64,000 nt of DNA from Rothia sp. P100 (GCF_023712425.1 NZ_JAMAYG010000003.1:248001-312000), one strand, 5' to 3'; counted from the stretch's first letter, positions 23,858 to 33,738 are shown. Notes: generated by a model not told the origin, from the sequence alone. Numbers and translations are program-made.

Positions 23858-25258
23858 ATGGCTTCATCACATAGTGATACATCAGGTCAGCAGCATTTAG
23901 AACGCCAGATGAGCAGCAGGCACATGCTAATGCTCTCACTGGGAGGCGTAATTGGCACCGGTCTGTTTTTGAGTTCGGGCTACACCATTAATCAGGCTGG
24001 CCCATTGGGTACGGTGCTGGCCTACGGGCTGGGTGCCTTAATTGTCTACCTGGTGATGATGTGTCTAGCAGAACTGTCGGTAGCAATGCCGTATACCGGC
24101 TCTTTCCATGTCTACGCCAACAAATTTCTTGGCAGAGGAACGGGCTTTACCGTAGCAATTTTGTACTGGCTCACCTGGACGATTGCCCTCGGTTCAGAGT
24201 TCACAGCGGTAGGTTTGCTCATGCAGAAGTGGTTCCCAGCGAGCCCAGTCTGGGTGTGGAGCGCCATCTTCATCGTCATTATTTTTGTGCTCAATACGGT
24301 ATCAGTGAAGTGGTTTGCCGATACTGAGGCGTGGCTTGCTAGCGTCAAAGTCTTTGCCATTATCGGTTTTATTGTGCTGGGTGCCCTAGCCATGTTTGGC
24401 GCCTTGCCGTTACGAGATGGCGGAGAAGCACCGGGTTTTTCTAATATTGTTGCCGACGGTCTGTTTCCCAACGGGCTCATGGCTGTTTTCACCGTGATGC
24501 TCACCGTTAATTTTGCCTTCTCAGGCACCGAACTCATCGGTGTTGCTGCCGGTGAAGCCAAAGACCCTGAACAGTCAATACCCCGTGCTATCCACGGCAC
24601 CCTCTGGCGTTTAGCTATCTTCTTTGTGGTGGCTATCATTGTCATGTCAGCCCTCATCCCTTACCAAAGCGCAGGAGTGGAGCAGAGCCCCTTCGTCACG
24701 GTCTTTGAAATGATTGGGGTGCCTTACGCGGCCGACCTGATGAACTTTGTAATTATCACTGCTATTCTGTCGGCGGCTAACTCCGGGCTATACGCTTCGA
24801 CCCGTATGCTCTGGTCTTTAGCTAATGAAGGCATGATCCCCCAACAGCTGGCTTCCGTTAACAGGTTTGGTGTGCCCTTCCTTGCCATGTGTATCTCCAT
24901 GGTGGGAGGCTTGCTGGCCCTGCTATCCAGCGTTGTGGCAGCTGGCACCGTCTACCTTCTTCTGGTATCTGTATCGGGGCTCGCCGTAGTACTGGTATGG
25001 ATTTCGATTGCGGCCTCCCACATCGTGTTCCGCAAGAGGTACCTGGCAGAAGGCAAGAGCCTGGGTGATCTAGCCTACAAAGCTCCTGGCTACCCCTGGA
25101 CCTCCTGGGCCGCTCTCATCCTCAGCTCTTTGTCATGCATTCTCATCGTATTTGATGAAACTCAGCGGCCCGCGCTGTACTACACCGTACCGTTTGTGCT
25201 GGCCTGTTACCTGGCACATCGAATCTTTGTAGGTAAGCGCGGCAAAGTAAGTAGCTAG
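23858..25258 (+). CDS. mmuP: Amino acid permease, S-methylmethionine type (MmuP-like, APC family)
   Basis: A 466-aa permease with 12 predicted spans. The start region [20 protein letters not shown], the [19 protein letters not shown] segment and [15 protein letters not shown] closely match MmuP of E. coli within the LysP/GABA permease branch. It is divergent from the broken mmuM gene with ~65 bp between, the usual gene pair, so S-methylmethionine import is the likely function; a shift to other amino acids is possible now that mmuM is lost. A DnaA-box-rich stretch follows its stop. Confidence 0.85.
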   Translation: MASSHSDTSGQQHLERQMSSRHMLMLSLGGVIGTGLFLSSGYTINQAGPLGTVLAYGLGALIVYLVMMCLAELSVAMPYTGSFHVYANKFLGRGTGFTVAILYWLTWTIALGSEFTAVGLLMQKWFPASPVWVWSAIFIVIIFVLNTVSVKWFADTEAWLASVKVFAIIGFIVLGALAMFGALPLRDGGEAPGFSNIVADGLFPNGLMAVFTVMLTVNFAFSGTELIGVAAGEAKDPEQSIPRAIHGTLWRLAIFFVVAIIVMSALIPYQSAGVEQSPFVTVFEMIGVPYAADLMNFVIITAILSAANSGLYASTRMLWSLANEGMIPQQLASVNRFGVPFLAMCISMVGGLLALLSSVVAAGTVYLLLVSVSGLAVVLVWISIAASHIVFRKRYLAEGKSLGDLAYKAPGYPWTSWAALILSSLSCILIVFDETQRPALYYTVPFVLACYLAHRIFVGKRGKVSS

Positions 25259-25768
25259 TTTCCACACCTTTCCACTTAAGCTCCAAAAAGTTATCCACAG
25301 GTGGGGATAAGTCTGGGGATATTCGAATTAAATACATTTAATATTCGATGAGATTCTAAACCACACCGGCGTCGGGCGATAAAAGCAGGTGCTCTATTTC
25401 GAAAATACACGGCTCGTCTTCGAAAATAACACCGGTGTAAGTTTTCCACTGTGTGGATAAGACCTGTGGATAACCGAGGTATCTCATCAGGTTTCCCCCT
25501 CATATTTACCTCTTTGAGGCTTCTTACCCACATTTGGGCAGTCTTTCCCCACTTTAAGTGGATATTGTTCACAGTCTTATCCACAGCTGGGGAAAACTTT
25601 TCTTGAACCTTGCAAATTTCCTTATATTCCGGTGACTACACATCCCACATGCAGAACCTCAGTGTGGATAACATCTGTGAAAGAAGAAACCCCCGACGGC
25701 TGTCCGTCCGGGGTTCTAGAACTTTAGGTGTGTGGCAGGCTGAACGAGCAGCCTACAGGGGGGCTCAT
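25259..25768. other. Gene-free interval with DnaA-box cluster
   Basis: About 510 bp between mmuP and the convergent marR. Five perfect TTATCCACA boxes occur: 25291-25299 (+), 25452-25460 (-), 25465-25473 (-), 25577-25585 (+) and 25663-25671 (-). One-mismatch boxes lie at 25302-25310 and 25524-25532. An AT-rich imperfect palindrome (TCGAATTAAAT/ATTTAATATTCGA) lies at 25323-25348. The layout is origin-like, but no dnaA, dnaN or rpmH is near, so a DnaA-titrating or DnaA-reactivating locus is more likely than oriC. Confidence 0.7.
25685..25718. terminator. Intrinsic terminator downstream of marR
   Basis: ACCCCCGACGG and CCGTCCGGGGT pair around a CTGT loop, with GTTTC after the stem on the minus strand. 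It serves the minus-strand marR gene. Confidence 0.7.
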
Positions 25769-26287
25769 CTAGTCTAAAGACTGAACATTTTCCAGGTTCA
25801 TGACCGAGCTGGGCTTGTCCCCCAGTACAGCTTCACCGATTTTAGCCAAGGCAGTAATCTGGCGGTTCTGGAGACGGTCAAAAATAAGCTGACGCACAGC
25901 GGCTACGTGACCGGGCGCGGCGTCGTGCACTTTGGCGTAACCTTCGGGTAGCAGGTGGCAGATTGAAACTCGGCGGTCCTTCTTCCAGACAGTACGCTGC
26001 ACGAAACCGTCCTTTTCAAGGCGGGTCACCACACGAGACAGGCGGGGAAGGAGGGTATTAGTCTGACGGGCGAGCTCGGTCATGGTGAGCTTATGATGCG
26101 GAGACTCAGAAAGCATGGCGAGCACCATGTACTCCACAAAACTGAGGTCAGAATCTGCCTGTAGCTGGCTTTCGAGCTGACCGGGCAGGTTGAACATAAT
26201 AGAGGAAAGGAAAAGCCACCCTTCGCGTTCTTCCTCATTAAGCCACTGTGGAACCTCAGCGGCGGAAGTGACTTTTTGGCGGCTCAT
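25769..26287 (-). CDS. MarR family transcriptional regulator
   Basis: A 172-aa winged-helix regulator. The helices EYMVLAMLSESPHHKLTMTE and LARQTNTLLPRLSRVVTRLE and the wing (VWKKDRRVSIC) are those of MarR proteins, which bind palindromes as dimers and respond to phenolics or oxidants. A single Cys in the wing could be redox-sensitive. It is divergent from nhaA with ~290 bp between; this interval contains an inverted repeat GAGAGACTTCCCGTACTCTCTC near 26370, cited here by position as a possible site. Targets are unknown. Confidence 0.9.
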   Translation of the reverse strand: MSRQKVTSAAEVPQWLNEEEREGWLFLSSIMFNLPGQLESQLQADSDLSFVEYMVLAMLSESPHHKLTMTELARQTNTLLPRLSRVVTRLEKDGFVQRTVWKKDRRVSICHLLPEGYAKVHDAAPGHVAAVRQLIFDRLQNRQITALAKIGEAVLGDKPSSVMNLENVQSLD

Positions 26288-26581
26288 AAAATCCTCATTC
26301 TAGGCTGGAAAGGCGATTTTTCATCTATTGTAGTTTCTCACATAGCGCTTCATATTCACCCACAGTTTGAGAGACTTCCCGTACTCTCTCACATAATTGG
26401 TTCGATGGCCCAAAAATAACTGAGCGCCTCTCCCTCTAATATTTGGTAAGCTGACATACTAAGGTGTGCCGGGAAGACTGGTCGGCTCGCCAGCTCAACC
26501 TATTACTCGCCATCTCAGGGCGGTTAGGTCATAAGCTGGCGGTAGATATTCTTGCAGAAGAACCACAAATCAGAAGGTTTT

Positions 26582-27928
26582 ATGACGACCGATAACACCG
26601 TGCTCTCGCGAGGTTCCTACAAGGAATCCCAGCGCATTAGCGAAATCCTTTCTAAAGAATCCACCGGCGGCATTATTCTGCTGATTGCCACCCTTTTGGC
26701 CCTTATCTTTGCCAACTCAGCAGCATCAGAACACTACTTTGGTCTGCGCGACACCTACCTGGGTGCAGACTTCTGGGGGCTACACCTCAAACTCTCCATC
26801 GGCCACTGGGCATCAGATGGACTGCTCGCTGTCTTCTTCTTTCTAGTCGGTCTCGAACTCAAAAAGGAGTTCGTAGAAGGCGATCTGCGTAACCCCGGCA
26901 AGGCGATGGTTCCCATCGTGGCGGCAGCTGGCGGCGTCGCCTTGCCCGCTCTGTTTTACGTACTGGTTAACCTCAACAGCAGCGATGAAGCACTGGGCGG
27001 CTGGGCAATCCCCGCCGCTACCGATATCGCCTTCGCCGTAGCCATCCTGGCAGTCATTGGTTCGCACCTACCCGCAGCTCTGCGTACCTTCCTGCTGACC
27101 TTGGCAGTGGTCGATGACCTTATCGCGATTACTATCATCGCCGTCTTCTACACCTCTGATCTGCAGATTGGCTACCTGGCGCTGGCGATCATCCCCATCG
27201 CCCTCTACGCACTGGTCGCCCGTAAAGGTGAGAAACTCTTCCATCTCTCCCCCGCCGCTAGCTGGCTCATTCTGCTACCCATTGGCTTCATCGTCTGGGT
27301 GCTCTTCCTCAACTCCGGTATCCACGCCACCATCGCCGGCGTTATTCTTGCCTTCTTGATTCCCGTACGCCAGAACACCCGCACTGAAGCAGCGGACGCC
27401 CACCACGGTCTGGCCGAGGTCATGGAGCACCGCGTGCGCCCCTTCTCCGCAGGTTTCTGCGTACCCGTGTTCGCCTTCTTCTCAGCGGGCGTCTTCATCG
27501 GCGGTTGGGAAGGCTTCACCACCTCCATCACCGAGCCCATCGCTTACGGCATTGTCATTGCTCTGGTACTGGGCAAGATGATTGGTATCACCGCATCCAC
27601 CTGGCTAATTACCCGCCTGCGCGGCGCCAACCTTGACCCTGATATCAAGTGGGTAGACGTCTTTGGTGTAGCAACTCTTGCCGGTATCGGTTTTACCGTT
27701 TCGCTGCTCATTGCCGAGCTATCCTTCGGTCTAGGTTCTGACTATAACGACGACGCCAAGGTCGCTATTCTGACCGCATCGATCACCGCCGCAATGATGG
27801 GTGGCGCAATCCTATCTATGCGCAACAAGCGCTACAAGGAGATTGCCCTCAAGGAACTTGAGGACGTCAACCAGGACGGCGTGCCCGACGTCTTTACTGA
27901 CGACAGCACTAAGCAGCAGCTTTCCTAG
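26582..27928 (+). CDS. nhaA: Na+/H+ antiporter NhaA, copy 1
   Basis: A 448-aa antiporter with 12 spans. The ion-binding Asp pair appears in LTLAVVDDLIAIT, and the segments FFFLVGLELKKEFVEGDL, PAATDIAFAVAILAV and SGIHATIAGVI are typical NhaA. The ATG at 26582 follows AGAAGG; a start 30 nt earlier is less likely. NhaA exchanges Na+ or Li+ for protons to hold cytosolic pH and sodium. Beyond the last span it has a ~25-residue hydrophilic tail, DVNQDGVPDVFTDD, resembling a DxNxDGxxD calcium loop. A terminator separates it from the second copy. Confidence 0.95.
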   Translation: MTTDNTVLSRGSYKESQRISEILSKESTGGIILLIATLLALIFANSAASEHYFGLRDTYLGADFWGLHLKLSIGHWASDGLLAVFFFLVGLELKKEFVEGDLRNPGKAMVPIVAAAGGVALPALFYVLVNLNSSDEALGGWAIPAATDIAFAVAILAVIGSHLPAALRTFLLTLAVVDDLIAITIIAVFYTSDLQIGYLALAIIPIALYALVARKGEKLFHLSPAASWLILLPIGFIVWVLFLNSGIHATIAGVILAFLIPVRQNTRTEAADAHHGLAEVMEHRVRPFSAGFCVPVFAFFSAGVFIGGWEGFTTSITEPIAYGIVIALVLGKMIGITASTWLITRLRGANLDPDIKWVDVFGVATLAGIGFTVSLLIAELSFGLGSDYNDDAKVAILTASITAAMMGGAILSMRNKRYKEIALKELEDVNQDGVPDVFTDDSTKQQLS

Positions 27929-27951
27929 ACATCAAGCCAGCACTGCTTAGC

Positions 27952-27988
27952 AGAGGGGCACCCCACCCGGGGTGCTCCTCTTTTTTGT
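27952..27988 (+). terminator. Intrinsic terminator after nhaA copy 1
   Basis: GAGGGGCACCCC and GGGGTGCTCCTC (one G-T pair) are followed by TTTTTT. Confidence 0.88.
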
Positions 27989-28151
27989 TCAGATTTAGCG
28001 GGAACGGTAGGGGTAACGTTCATTTTCTCGCTCGTACATACTGAACATAATGTTCCATCAGGAGCATAATGGGTAAAGCACAGCGTGCAGAAGTTTAAGG
28101 TGAGCTTGCCTAGACACACTGACACGTCCTCCTTTTCAGAGAAAGAACGAC

Positions 28152-29498
28152 ATGTCCCAGACGCCTCAGAGCCAGGATCTCTTTTCCCGCGGCTCCTACG
28201 CAGAAACTGCCCGCATTTCAGACATCATGCGCAAAGAGTCGGTGGGTGGTTTCATCCTTCTTGCCGCCACCGTGCTTGCCGTGGTGCTGGCAAATACCCA
28301 GGCGTCCCACTTCTACGAGACTGTGCGTGACACTGAGGTCGGCATAACTGTGCCCGGCTTTAGCCACCTGATGATGAATGTGCACAATTGGGCTGCAGAC
28401 GGCTTGCTCACTGTCTTCTTCTTCCTCACCGGCCTGGAACTCAAAAAAGAGTTCGTGGTGGGTGACCTGCGCAGCCCCGGCAAAGCAATAGTTCCGGTAG
28501 CTGCGGCCTTTGGTGGTGCTATGACTCCCGCTATTCTCTATTTCGCCATCAACAACGGCAGTGATACTGCGGTGCACGGTTGGGCTATTCCCGCCGCGAC
28601 CGATATTGCCTTCGCGGTTGCTGTGCTGGCGGGTGCGGGCACCTTCCTCCCCGCAGCCCTGCGTACCTTCTTGCTGACTCTGGCGGTGGTCGATGACCTA
28701 ATCGCCATCGTCATCATCGCTCTCTTTTACACCAGCAGCTTTCAGGCCTGGTACCTCATTGCCTCCATTATTCCCATCGGTATTTACTTCTGGATGACTC
28801 ACAAGCATGAGCGTCTCTTCCACGAAAAGAAGTGGGCTGCTTGGGTTATTCTGCTACCCCTGGGGCTTATTACCTGGGCACTGTTCTTGGAGTCAGGTAT
28901 TCACGCCACCATCGCCGGCGTCATCCTCGGCTTCTGCGTACCGGTGCGTATGACCACCCAGGCTAAGGCAGCCGGGTCGCACGGCGGCCTGTCTGAGGTG
29001 CTCGAGCACCGCCTGCGCCCGCTCTCTACCGGCCTCTGCGTTCCCCTCTTTGCATTCTTCTCAGCCGGTGTAGCGATTGGCGGTTGGGACGGCCTGCAGC
29101 GAGCAGTCACCGACCCCGTAGCCATCGGCATCATCGTGGGCCTGGTAGTCGGCAAGACAATCGGTATCACCGGCACCACCTGGCTTATTACCCGCTTCCG
29201 CGGCGTCAACCTAGACTCCGACATCGCCTGGGTGGACATCATTGGCCTGGCGGTGACCGGCGGTATCGGCTTCACTGTCTCCATGTTGGTGGCCGAACTG
29301 TCCTTCGCGGCAGGGGACGCTCACACCGAGGACGCCAAAATCGGCATTATGATCGGATCTGTCACCGCCGCTATCTGTGGCGCTATCATCCTGTCCATAC
29401 GCAACAAGCACTACAAGCTGATTGCCCAGAAGGAATCTCTGGACGAAAACCAGGACGGCATCCCCGACGTCTTCACGGACGACACCAGCAAACGCTAA
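28152..29498 (+). CDS. nhaA: Na+/H+ antiporter NhaA, copy 2
   Basis: A 448-aa paralogue of the preceding gene, sharing RGSY..TARISDIMRKES, FFFLTGLELKKEF, LTLAVVDDLIAI and the C-terminal tail DENQDGIPDVFTDD. The copies are clearly diverged, so the duplication is old. A palindrome GAACATAATGTTC lies ~100 bp upstream at 28043-28055 within a separate leader, and a terminator precedes it, so it has its own promoter and probably its own regulation. The two antiporters may differ in pH optimum or in Na+/Li+ preference; the sequence does not tell which. Confidence 0.95.
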   Translation: MSQTPQSQDLFSRGSYAETARISDIMRKESVGGFILLAATVLAVVLANTQASHFYETVRDTEVGITVPGFSHLMMNVHNWAADGLLTVFFFLTGLELKKEFVVGDLRSPGKAIVPVAAAFGGAMTPAILYFAINNGSDTAVHGWAIPAATDIAFAVAVLAGAGTFLPAALRTFLLTLAVVDDLIAIVIIALFYTSSFQAWYLIASIIPIGIYFWMTHKHERLFHEKKWAAWVILLPLGLITWALFLESGIHATIAGVILGFCVPVRMTTQAKAAGSHGGLSEVLEHRLRPLSTGLCVPLFAFFSAGVAIGGWDGLQRAVTDPVAIGIIVGLVVGKTIGITGTTWLITRFRGVNLDSDIAWVDIIGLAVTGGIGFTVSMLVAELSFAAGDAHTEDAKIGIMIGSVTAAICGAIILSIRNKHYKLIAQKESLDENQDGIPDVFTDDTSKR

Positions 29499-29704
29499 CC
29501 ACGAAACGACAACGTCACAGTCCCACCCCTTTGCACATTTGCGGGTGAGCTGTGAGAATTGCCTAGGTATTTACGAGGGTATTTGGCCCCCACACACTGG
29601 CAAGCCCCCGCCCCACGTGCCGCGGCGGTTTGCTACTGAGTAGCGCACCACCACCCCACCCATACAATCGGGGTGGTGTTGCCCATTAAAGATTTGGAGC
29701 ACGC

Positions 29705-31252
29705 ATGGATATTTTGCTGGACGCGGTTCACTGGATTAACCAGTCCACCGCAGGGGCGACTGAGAGAATTACTAACACCTCAGACGCTCTCTGGAAATAC
29801 TTCCTTCTCTACGCCCTAGTCGCTGTTGGCCTCTTTATCACGGTAGCCACCCGCGGCATCCAGTTCCGTTCCATCGGTGAAATGTTCCGCACTCTTAAGG
29901 ATCCAGCGGGCACTGAGTACAACGGCAAGAAGAGCATCTCAGCTTTCCGCGCTTTCACTGTCTCCGCGGCGTCCCGTGTAGGTACAGGCAACATCGCCGG
30001 TGTTGCGCTAGCTATCTCTATTGGTGGCCCTGGCGCAGTTTTTTGGATGTGGGTTATCGCGTCCGTGGGTGCGGCGTCCGCATTTGCTGAGTCTTTGCTG
30101 GGCCAGCTCTACAAGCGTAAGGGCGAGGACTCCTATATTGGTGGCCCTGCCTACTACATGCAGCGCGGCCTGAATGCCCGCTGGCTGGGTCTTATCTTTG
30201 TAGCTTTCATCGTGGTCACTTACGCTTTCGTATTTGTGGCTGTGCAGACCAACTCGATTGTGGACGCTGTGGCTGGCTCTTTTAACGTGGACGTCACCGA
30301 AACTCACGGCATGGGCTTCCGCTTGGCTATTGGTGCGATAATCGCTGTCATCTCAGCCTTCATTATCTTCGGTGGAATTCGCACCATTTCATCAGTGACT
30401 GAGGTTCTGGTGCCGGTGATGGCAGTTCTCTACCTCTTCTTGGGTGTGCTCATCGTGGCGATGAACCTGGGTGAAATCCCCGGCATGATCGGTGATATTT
30501 TGGCTGGTGCTTTTGGCGTCAAGGAGTTCACCACCGGTGGTCTGATTGCAGTGATTACTCAGGGTATGCGCCGCGGCCTACTCTCTAACGAGGCCGGTAT
30601 GGGTACCGCGCCTAACGCCGGTGCTACCGCATCCGTTTCGCACCCCGCCAAGCAGGGTTTCGTGCAGGCGCTGGGCGTCTACTTTGACACCATGCTGGTC
30701 TGCTCCATCACCGCTTTCATCGTGCTACTCTCTAACCCCACCTACGGCGATCAGGCCAAGGGCGCTTCGCTCACCCAGAGTGCTCTGGCAGAGCAGCTGG
30801 GCCCCTGGGCAGTGCACTTTTTGACCGTAGCAATCGCTCTCTTCGCCTTCTCCTCCATCATCGGTAACTACTACTACGGTGAATCAAATATCCGTTTCAT
30901 GACCGAGAAACATCTGCCCATGAACATCTTCCGCCTCGTGGTCATTGTGTTTGTGTTCTTCGGTGCTATCGCGTCGCTGGATCTATTGTGGAACCTGGCT
31001 GACTTGCTGAACGGCGGCATGGTTATTGTGAACCTGACCGCGGTCTGCCTGTTGATGCCTAAGGTACTGAAGGTGCTGCGCAACTACGAGTCCCAGCGTA
31101 AGGCTGGCCTTGAGCCCATCTTCCAGGCTTCTGATCTGCCCGAGATTAAGAACCTGGATGCCTGGGACGGCACCGACGAACTGACTCAGCGTTCCTACTG
31201 GGACGAGATGGACCGCAAGATGGCTGAAAAGAAGGCGGCTAAGGGGCACTAA
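29705..31252 (+). CDS. Alanine/glycine:cation symporter (AGCS family)
   Basis: A 515-aa permease with about 11 spans. Family signatures are SRVGTGNIAGVALAI, GGPGAVFWMWVIASVGAASA, GGPAYYMQRGL and the PNAGATASVSHPAKQGFVQA region. AGCS proteins take up Ala or Gly with Na+ (or H+), which fits next to two Na+/H+ antiporters that would maintain the sodium gradient. GGAG lies upstream of ATG. A charged C-terminal tail follows the last span. It is monocistronic; a weak hairpin follows at 31290-31340. Confidence 0.93.
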   Translation: MDILLDAVHWINQSTAGATERITNTSDALWKYFLLYALVAVGLFITVATRGIQFRSIGEMFRTLKDPAGTEYNGKKSISAFRAFTVSAASRVGTGNIAGVALAISIGGPGAVFWMWVIASVGAASAFAESLLGQLYKRKGEDSYIGGPAYYMQRGLNARWLGLIFVAFIVVTYAFVFVAVQTNSIVDAVAGSFNVDVTETHGMGFRLAIGAIIAVISAFIIFGGIRTISSVTEVLVPVMAVLYLFLGVLIVAMNLGEIPGMIGDILAGAFGVKEFTTGGLIAVITQGMRRGLLSNEAGMGTAPNAGATASVSHPAKQGFVQALGVYFDTMLVCSITAFIVLLSNPTYGDQAKGASLTQSALAEQLGPWAVHFLTVAIALFAFSSIIGNYYYGESNIRFMTEKHLPMNIFRLVVIVFVFFGAIASLDLLWNLADLLNGGMVIVNLTAVCLLMPKVLKVLRNYESQRKAGLEPIFQASDLPEIKNLDAWDGTDELTQRSYWDEMDRKMAEKKAAKGH

Positions 31253-31657
31253 AACGCAGGTGCCTATCCCCCGCCATTCAACTCCTTAGAAAGTGAGTGA
31301 GGGCAGTCATTACCAAGTGGCTGGTCTCACTCAACTTTTTAAGGGGGAGTAGCGTCCCCACCTCAACCCCTTCGTCCACGAGGCATACACAGCAAGAAAG
31401 TTTATTTAATGGAGCATTATGATTCTGGCATAATGGTCCTACGTTCCTTGGAAATACGGGAAAGTTGATAAAGGTTAATATCTCAGAACACCGATAAAGA
31501 CTGCACTTTCCCTATAATCAGCGCTGACATAGAGGGTGCCTTAGATTTACACACTTTTTCGAGGTGAGAGAAGATCCTGTTCCTGCAGATTTAGAGACCT
31601 TCCTACACATCGCCACAGAGCAACACGAAATATCTATATACGGCAAGAAGGAGCCCC
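31253..31657. other. 405-bp interval without a gene
   Basis: It begins with a terminator-like hairpin at 31290-31340 (AAAGTGAGTGAG with CTCACTCAACTTTTT, one mismatch) for the symporter. The rest is AT-richer than its surroundings and should hold the promoter of the next gene. I see no ORF with a ribosome binding site and no recognisable RNA. Confidence 0.5.
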
Positions 31658-32104
31658 ATGCCCGTTGACCCTCAGCACACCCAGATTAAAGAAACCGCCT
31701 ATACCCTGGCTAAGAAGTTCGGCTGGGCACTGGAATACAACGGTGGGCTAGAACTCGATGGGGAGTTCTTAGATGACGCTGACCTTTCCACCGAGCGCAC
31801 CGAGGACGGGGTGACCGTGGAGTACGTGCTCAATCTCAGCTACGCTGACAGCACCGCCTACGGTTTCACCCTCACCCGTGAGGATGCCGGCGGTCAGCTG
31901 ATAGCCAGCACCGGCTTTGATTCAGGGGCTAGTTTTGGTGGGGCCGCAGCATCCATATCCGGTGACACCTTCGGAGCTGGTTCCTTCGCTACTGGCGGGA
32001 TCCCGGGTGAGAATGCGGTAACCCTAGCAGAGAAGTACTACATCACCACGGTAGCTGAGCTGGTGGAGGCGATAGAAACAAAGCTGGAGGCTCTGGGTAT
32101 CTAG
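31658..32104 (+). CDS. Hypothetical acidic protein
   Basis: 148 aa, unrecognised. AAGGAG lies 6 nt before ATG. Soluble and acidic, with no signal peptide or membrane span. The N-terminal half (KETAYTLAKKFGWALEYNGG) looks like a helix-strand start, the middle is a Ser/Gly/Ala-rich low-complexity loop (FDSGASFGGAAASISGDTFG), and the C-terminus ends in a helix VAELVEAIETKLEALGI. It lies upstream of the epimerase with ~75 bp between and could share its transcript. No function is proposed. Confidence 0.7.
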   Translation: MPVDPQHTQIKETAYTLAKKFGWALEYNGGLELDGEFLDDADLSTERTEDGVTVEYVLNLSYADSTAYGFTLTREDAGGQLIASTGFDSGASFGGAAASISGDTFGAGSFATGGIPGENAVTLAEKYYITTVAELVEAIETKLEALGI

Positions 32105-32178
32105 CAGAACCCTATTGGTACTCCACCCACATAAAAGGTAAGCTCACTTATACTACCACCGTAGCAAAGGAGCACCCC

Positions 32179-33651
32179 GTGGCAATTTTCACCCACACTT
32201 CAACTTTCACGCCCTCTCAAGAAACGGTGAAAACCTGGCTGACCCGCCCCGGCGCTCTCACCAGGGCCACCCCGCACTGGTCAGGTTCGGTCAAGAAAGA
32301 AGGCGACCCCCAGAATCTTGGTTCGCAGGCGCACCTTGCCTCAGCCCTCCCCTTCACCTCAGGCCTACTCACTCTTCCCTGGACCGCCGAGCACGTGGCA
32401 GCAGGAGAAGATACTTTTACGGACCAGCAGACCAAAGGCCCTTTTAGCTCCTGGCAGCACACCCACGACTTCTTTGAGACTCCCGGACGCACCGTCATGC
32501 GGGATACCGTGACGTATGAACTGTTCCCCGGTGAGAAGCTGGGTACATCTGCTCAGGAGGCCGAAGGTAAGGCAAAACAGCAGGGCTTTAAGCTGCTGGG
32601 CACCGGCCGTAAAGGTGCCGAAAAAATTGGTGACACTCTGGTTAACAAGCACCTGACAAGAGTTTTTGATGCTCGCGAGCGCCGTATTGCTGCTGACCTT
32701 GAATTCCAGGAGCGGTACGCCCACGATCCCATCACCGTGGTTATCGCTGGTGCTTCAGGCATGGTGGGGCAGCAGGTTTCCGCCCTCTTGACCGGCGGTG
32801 GGCACACGGTGCGCACTCTGGTGCGCCGTGCTCCTCAAGCTGAGAATGAGTTTCGCTGGGACCCTGCCGCTGGTGAGATTGATACCGAGGCTTTTGATGG
32901 CGCGCAAGCTGTTATCCACCTGGGTGGCGCAAGCATCAATCAGCGTTTTACGGAGCAGAACAAGAAAGCTATTCTTGAGTCCCGCATCCAGTCCACCACC
33001 CTGCTGGCTAATACGCTTGCAGATTTGGCACGCAAGGACGGCGGCGCCGGCCAGGTGCCCCACACCTTCATTTGCGCTTCGGCGGTTGGCTTCTATGGAG
33101 CTGACCGGGGCACCGAGGTGCTGACTGAAGATACCCCGGCGGGTTCCGGCTTTTTAGCGGAGGTATGCCAGCAGTGGGAGGCCGCGACCGAACCTGCCAG
33201 GGAAGCTGGTCTGCGCACCGTTAATATTCGTACCGGCCTGGTGCAGTCAGCCCTTGGTGGCATGCTCAAAGTTCAGCTGCCTCTCTTTCTCACCGGCACC
33301 GGTGGGTATGTGGGCAGCGGTGAGCAGATGCAGAGCTGGGTAAGCCTGGACGATATTGCGGGCATCTATGTGCACGCTCTCTTCACCGATTCTTTGCAGG
33401 GCCCAGTTAACGCGGTTGCACCCACCCCTGTTACCGCCAAGAAGCTGGCTAAGACTGTGGGGGCAGCACTCAAGCGTCCTGCGGTTCTACCGATTCCCCC
33501 GGCGGCTCCTGCCCTCCTGCTTAAAAAAGAGGGTGTGCAGGAGCTCGCGCTTGCCAGCCAAAACGCCAGCGCTGACAAACTGGTCAAGAGCGGCTATGTT
33601 TTCTTTGAACCTGCTCTGCGCCAGGCACTAGAACACGAGCTGGTGCGCTAA
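32179..33651 (+). CDS. TIGR01777-type NAD-dependent epimerase with N-terminal SRPBCC domain
   Basis: A 490-aa two-domain protein starting at GTG after AAAGGAGC. Residues ~1-175 are a SRPBCC/START-like lipid or ligand pocket. From ~185 a Rossmann epimerase follows with VVIAGASGMVGQQVSALL, LGGASINQRFTEQNK, the SAVGFYG active-site region and, at the C-terminus, a DUF1731-like part (QELALASQNASADKLVKSGY). The short E. coli YfcH lacks the N-terminal domain. The substrate of this SDR39U1-type family is unknown. A strong terminator follows. Confidence 0.9.
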   Translation: MAIFTHTSTFTPSQETVKTWLTRPGALTRATPHWSGSVKKEGDPQNLGSQAHLASALPFTSGLLTLPWTAEHVAAGEDTFTDQQTKGPFSSWQHTHDFFETPGRTVMRDTVTYELFPGEKLGTSAQEAEGKAKQQGFKLLGTGRKGAEKIGDTLVNKHLTRVFDARERRIAADLEFQERYAHDPITVVIAGASGMVGQQVSALLTGGGHTVRTLVRRAPQAENEFRWDPAAGEIDTEAFDGAQAVIHLGGASINQRFTEQNKKAILESRIQSTTLLANTLADLARKDGGAGQVPHTFICASAVGFYGADRGTEVLTEDTPAGSGFLAEVCQQWEAATEPAREAGLRTVNIRTGLVQSALGGMLKVQLPLFLTGTGGYVGSGEQMQSWVSLDDIAGIYVHALFTDSLQGPVNAVAPTPVTAKKLAKTVGAALKRPAVLPIPPAAPALLLKKEGVQELALASQNASADKLVKSGYVFFEPALRQALEHELVR

Positions 33652-33680
33652 ACCTGGCACAACTAACGCCTCACCTGCGT

Positions 33681-33738
33681 GGACGCCGCCTCACCGCTTT
33701 CTGCTAGCAGAGTTAGCGGGCGAAGGCGGCGTCTTTTT
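33681..33738 (+). terminator. Long intrinsic terminator
   Basis: GGACGCCGCCT... pairs with ...AGGCGGCGTC followed by TTTTT; an inner stem CCGCT/AGCGG makes it a branched or extended hairpin. Confidence 0.8.

Noticed and set aside
28043-28055. GAACATAATGTTC as a LexA box upstream of the second nhaA
   Set aside because: The spacing between GAAC and GTTC is five, not the four of the actinobacterial SOS box; it may be an operator for another protein.
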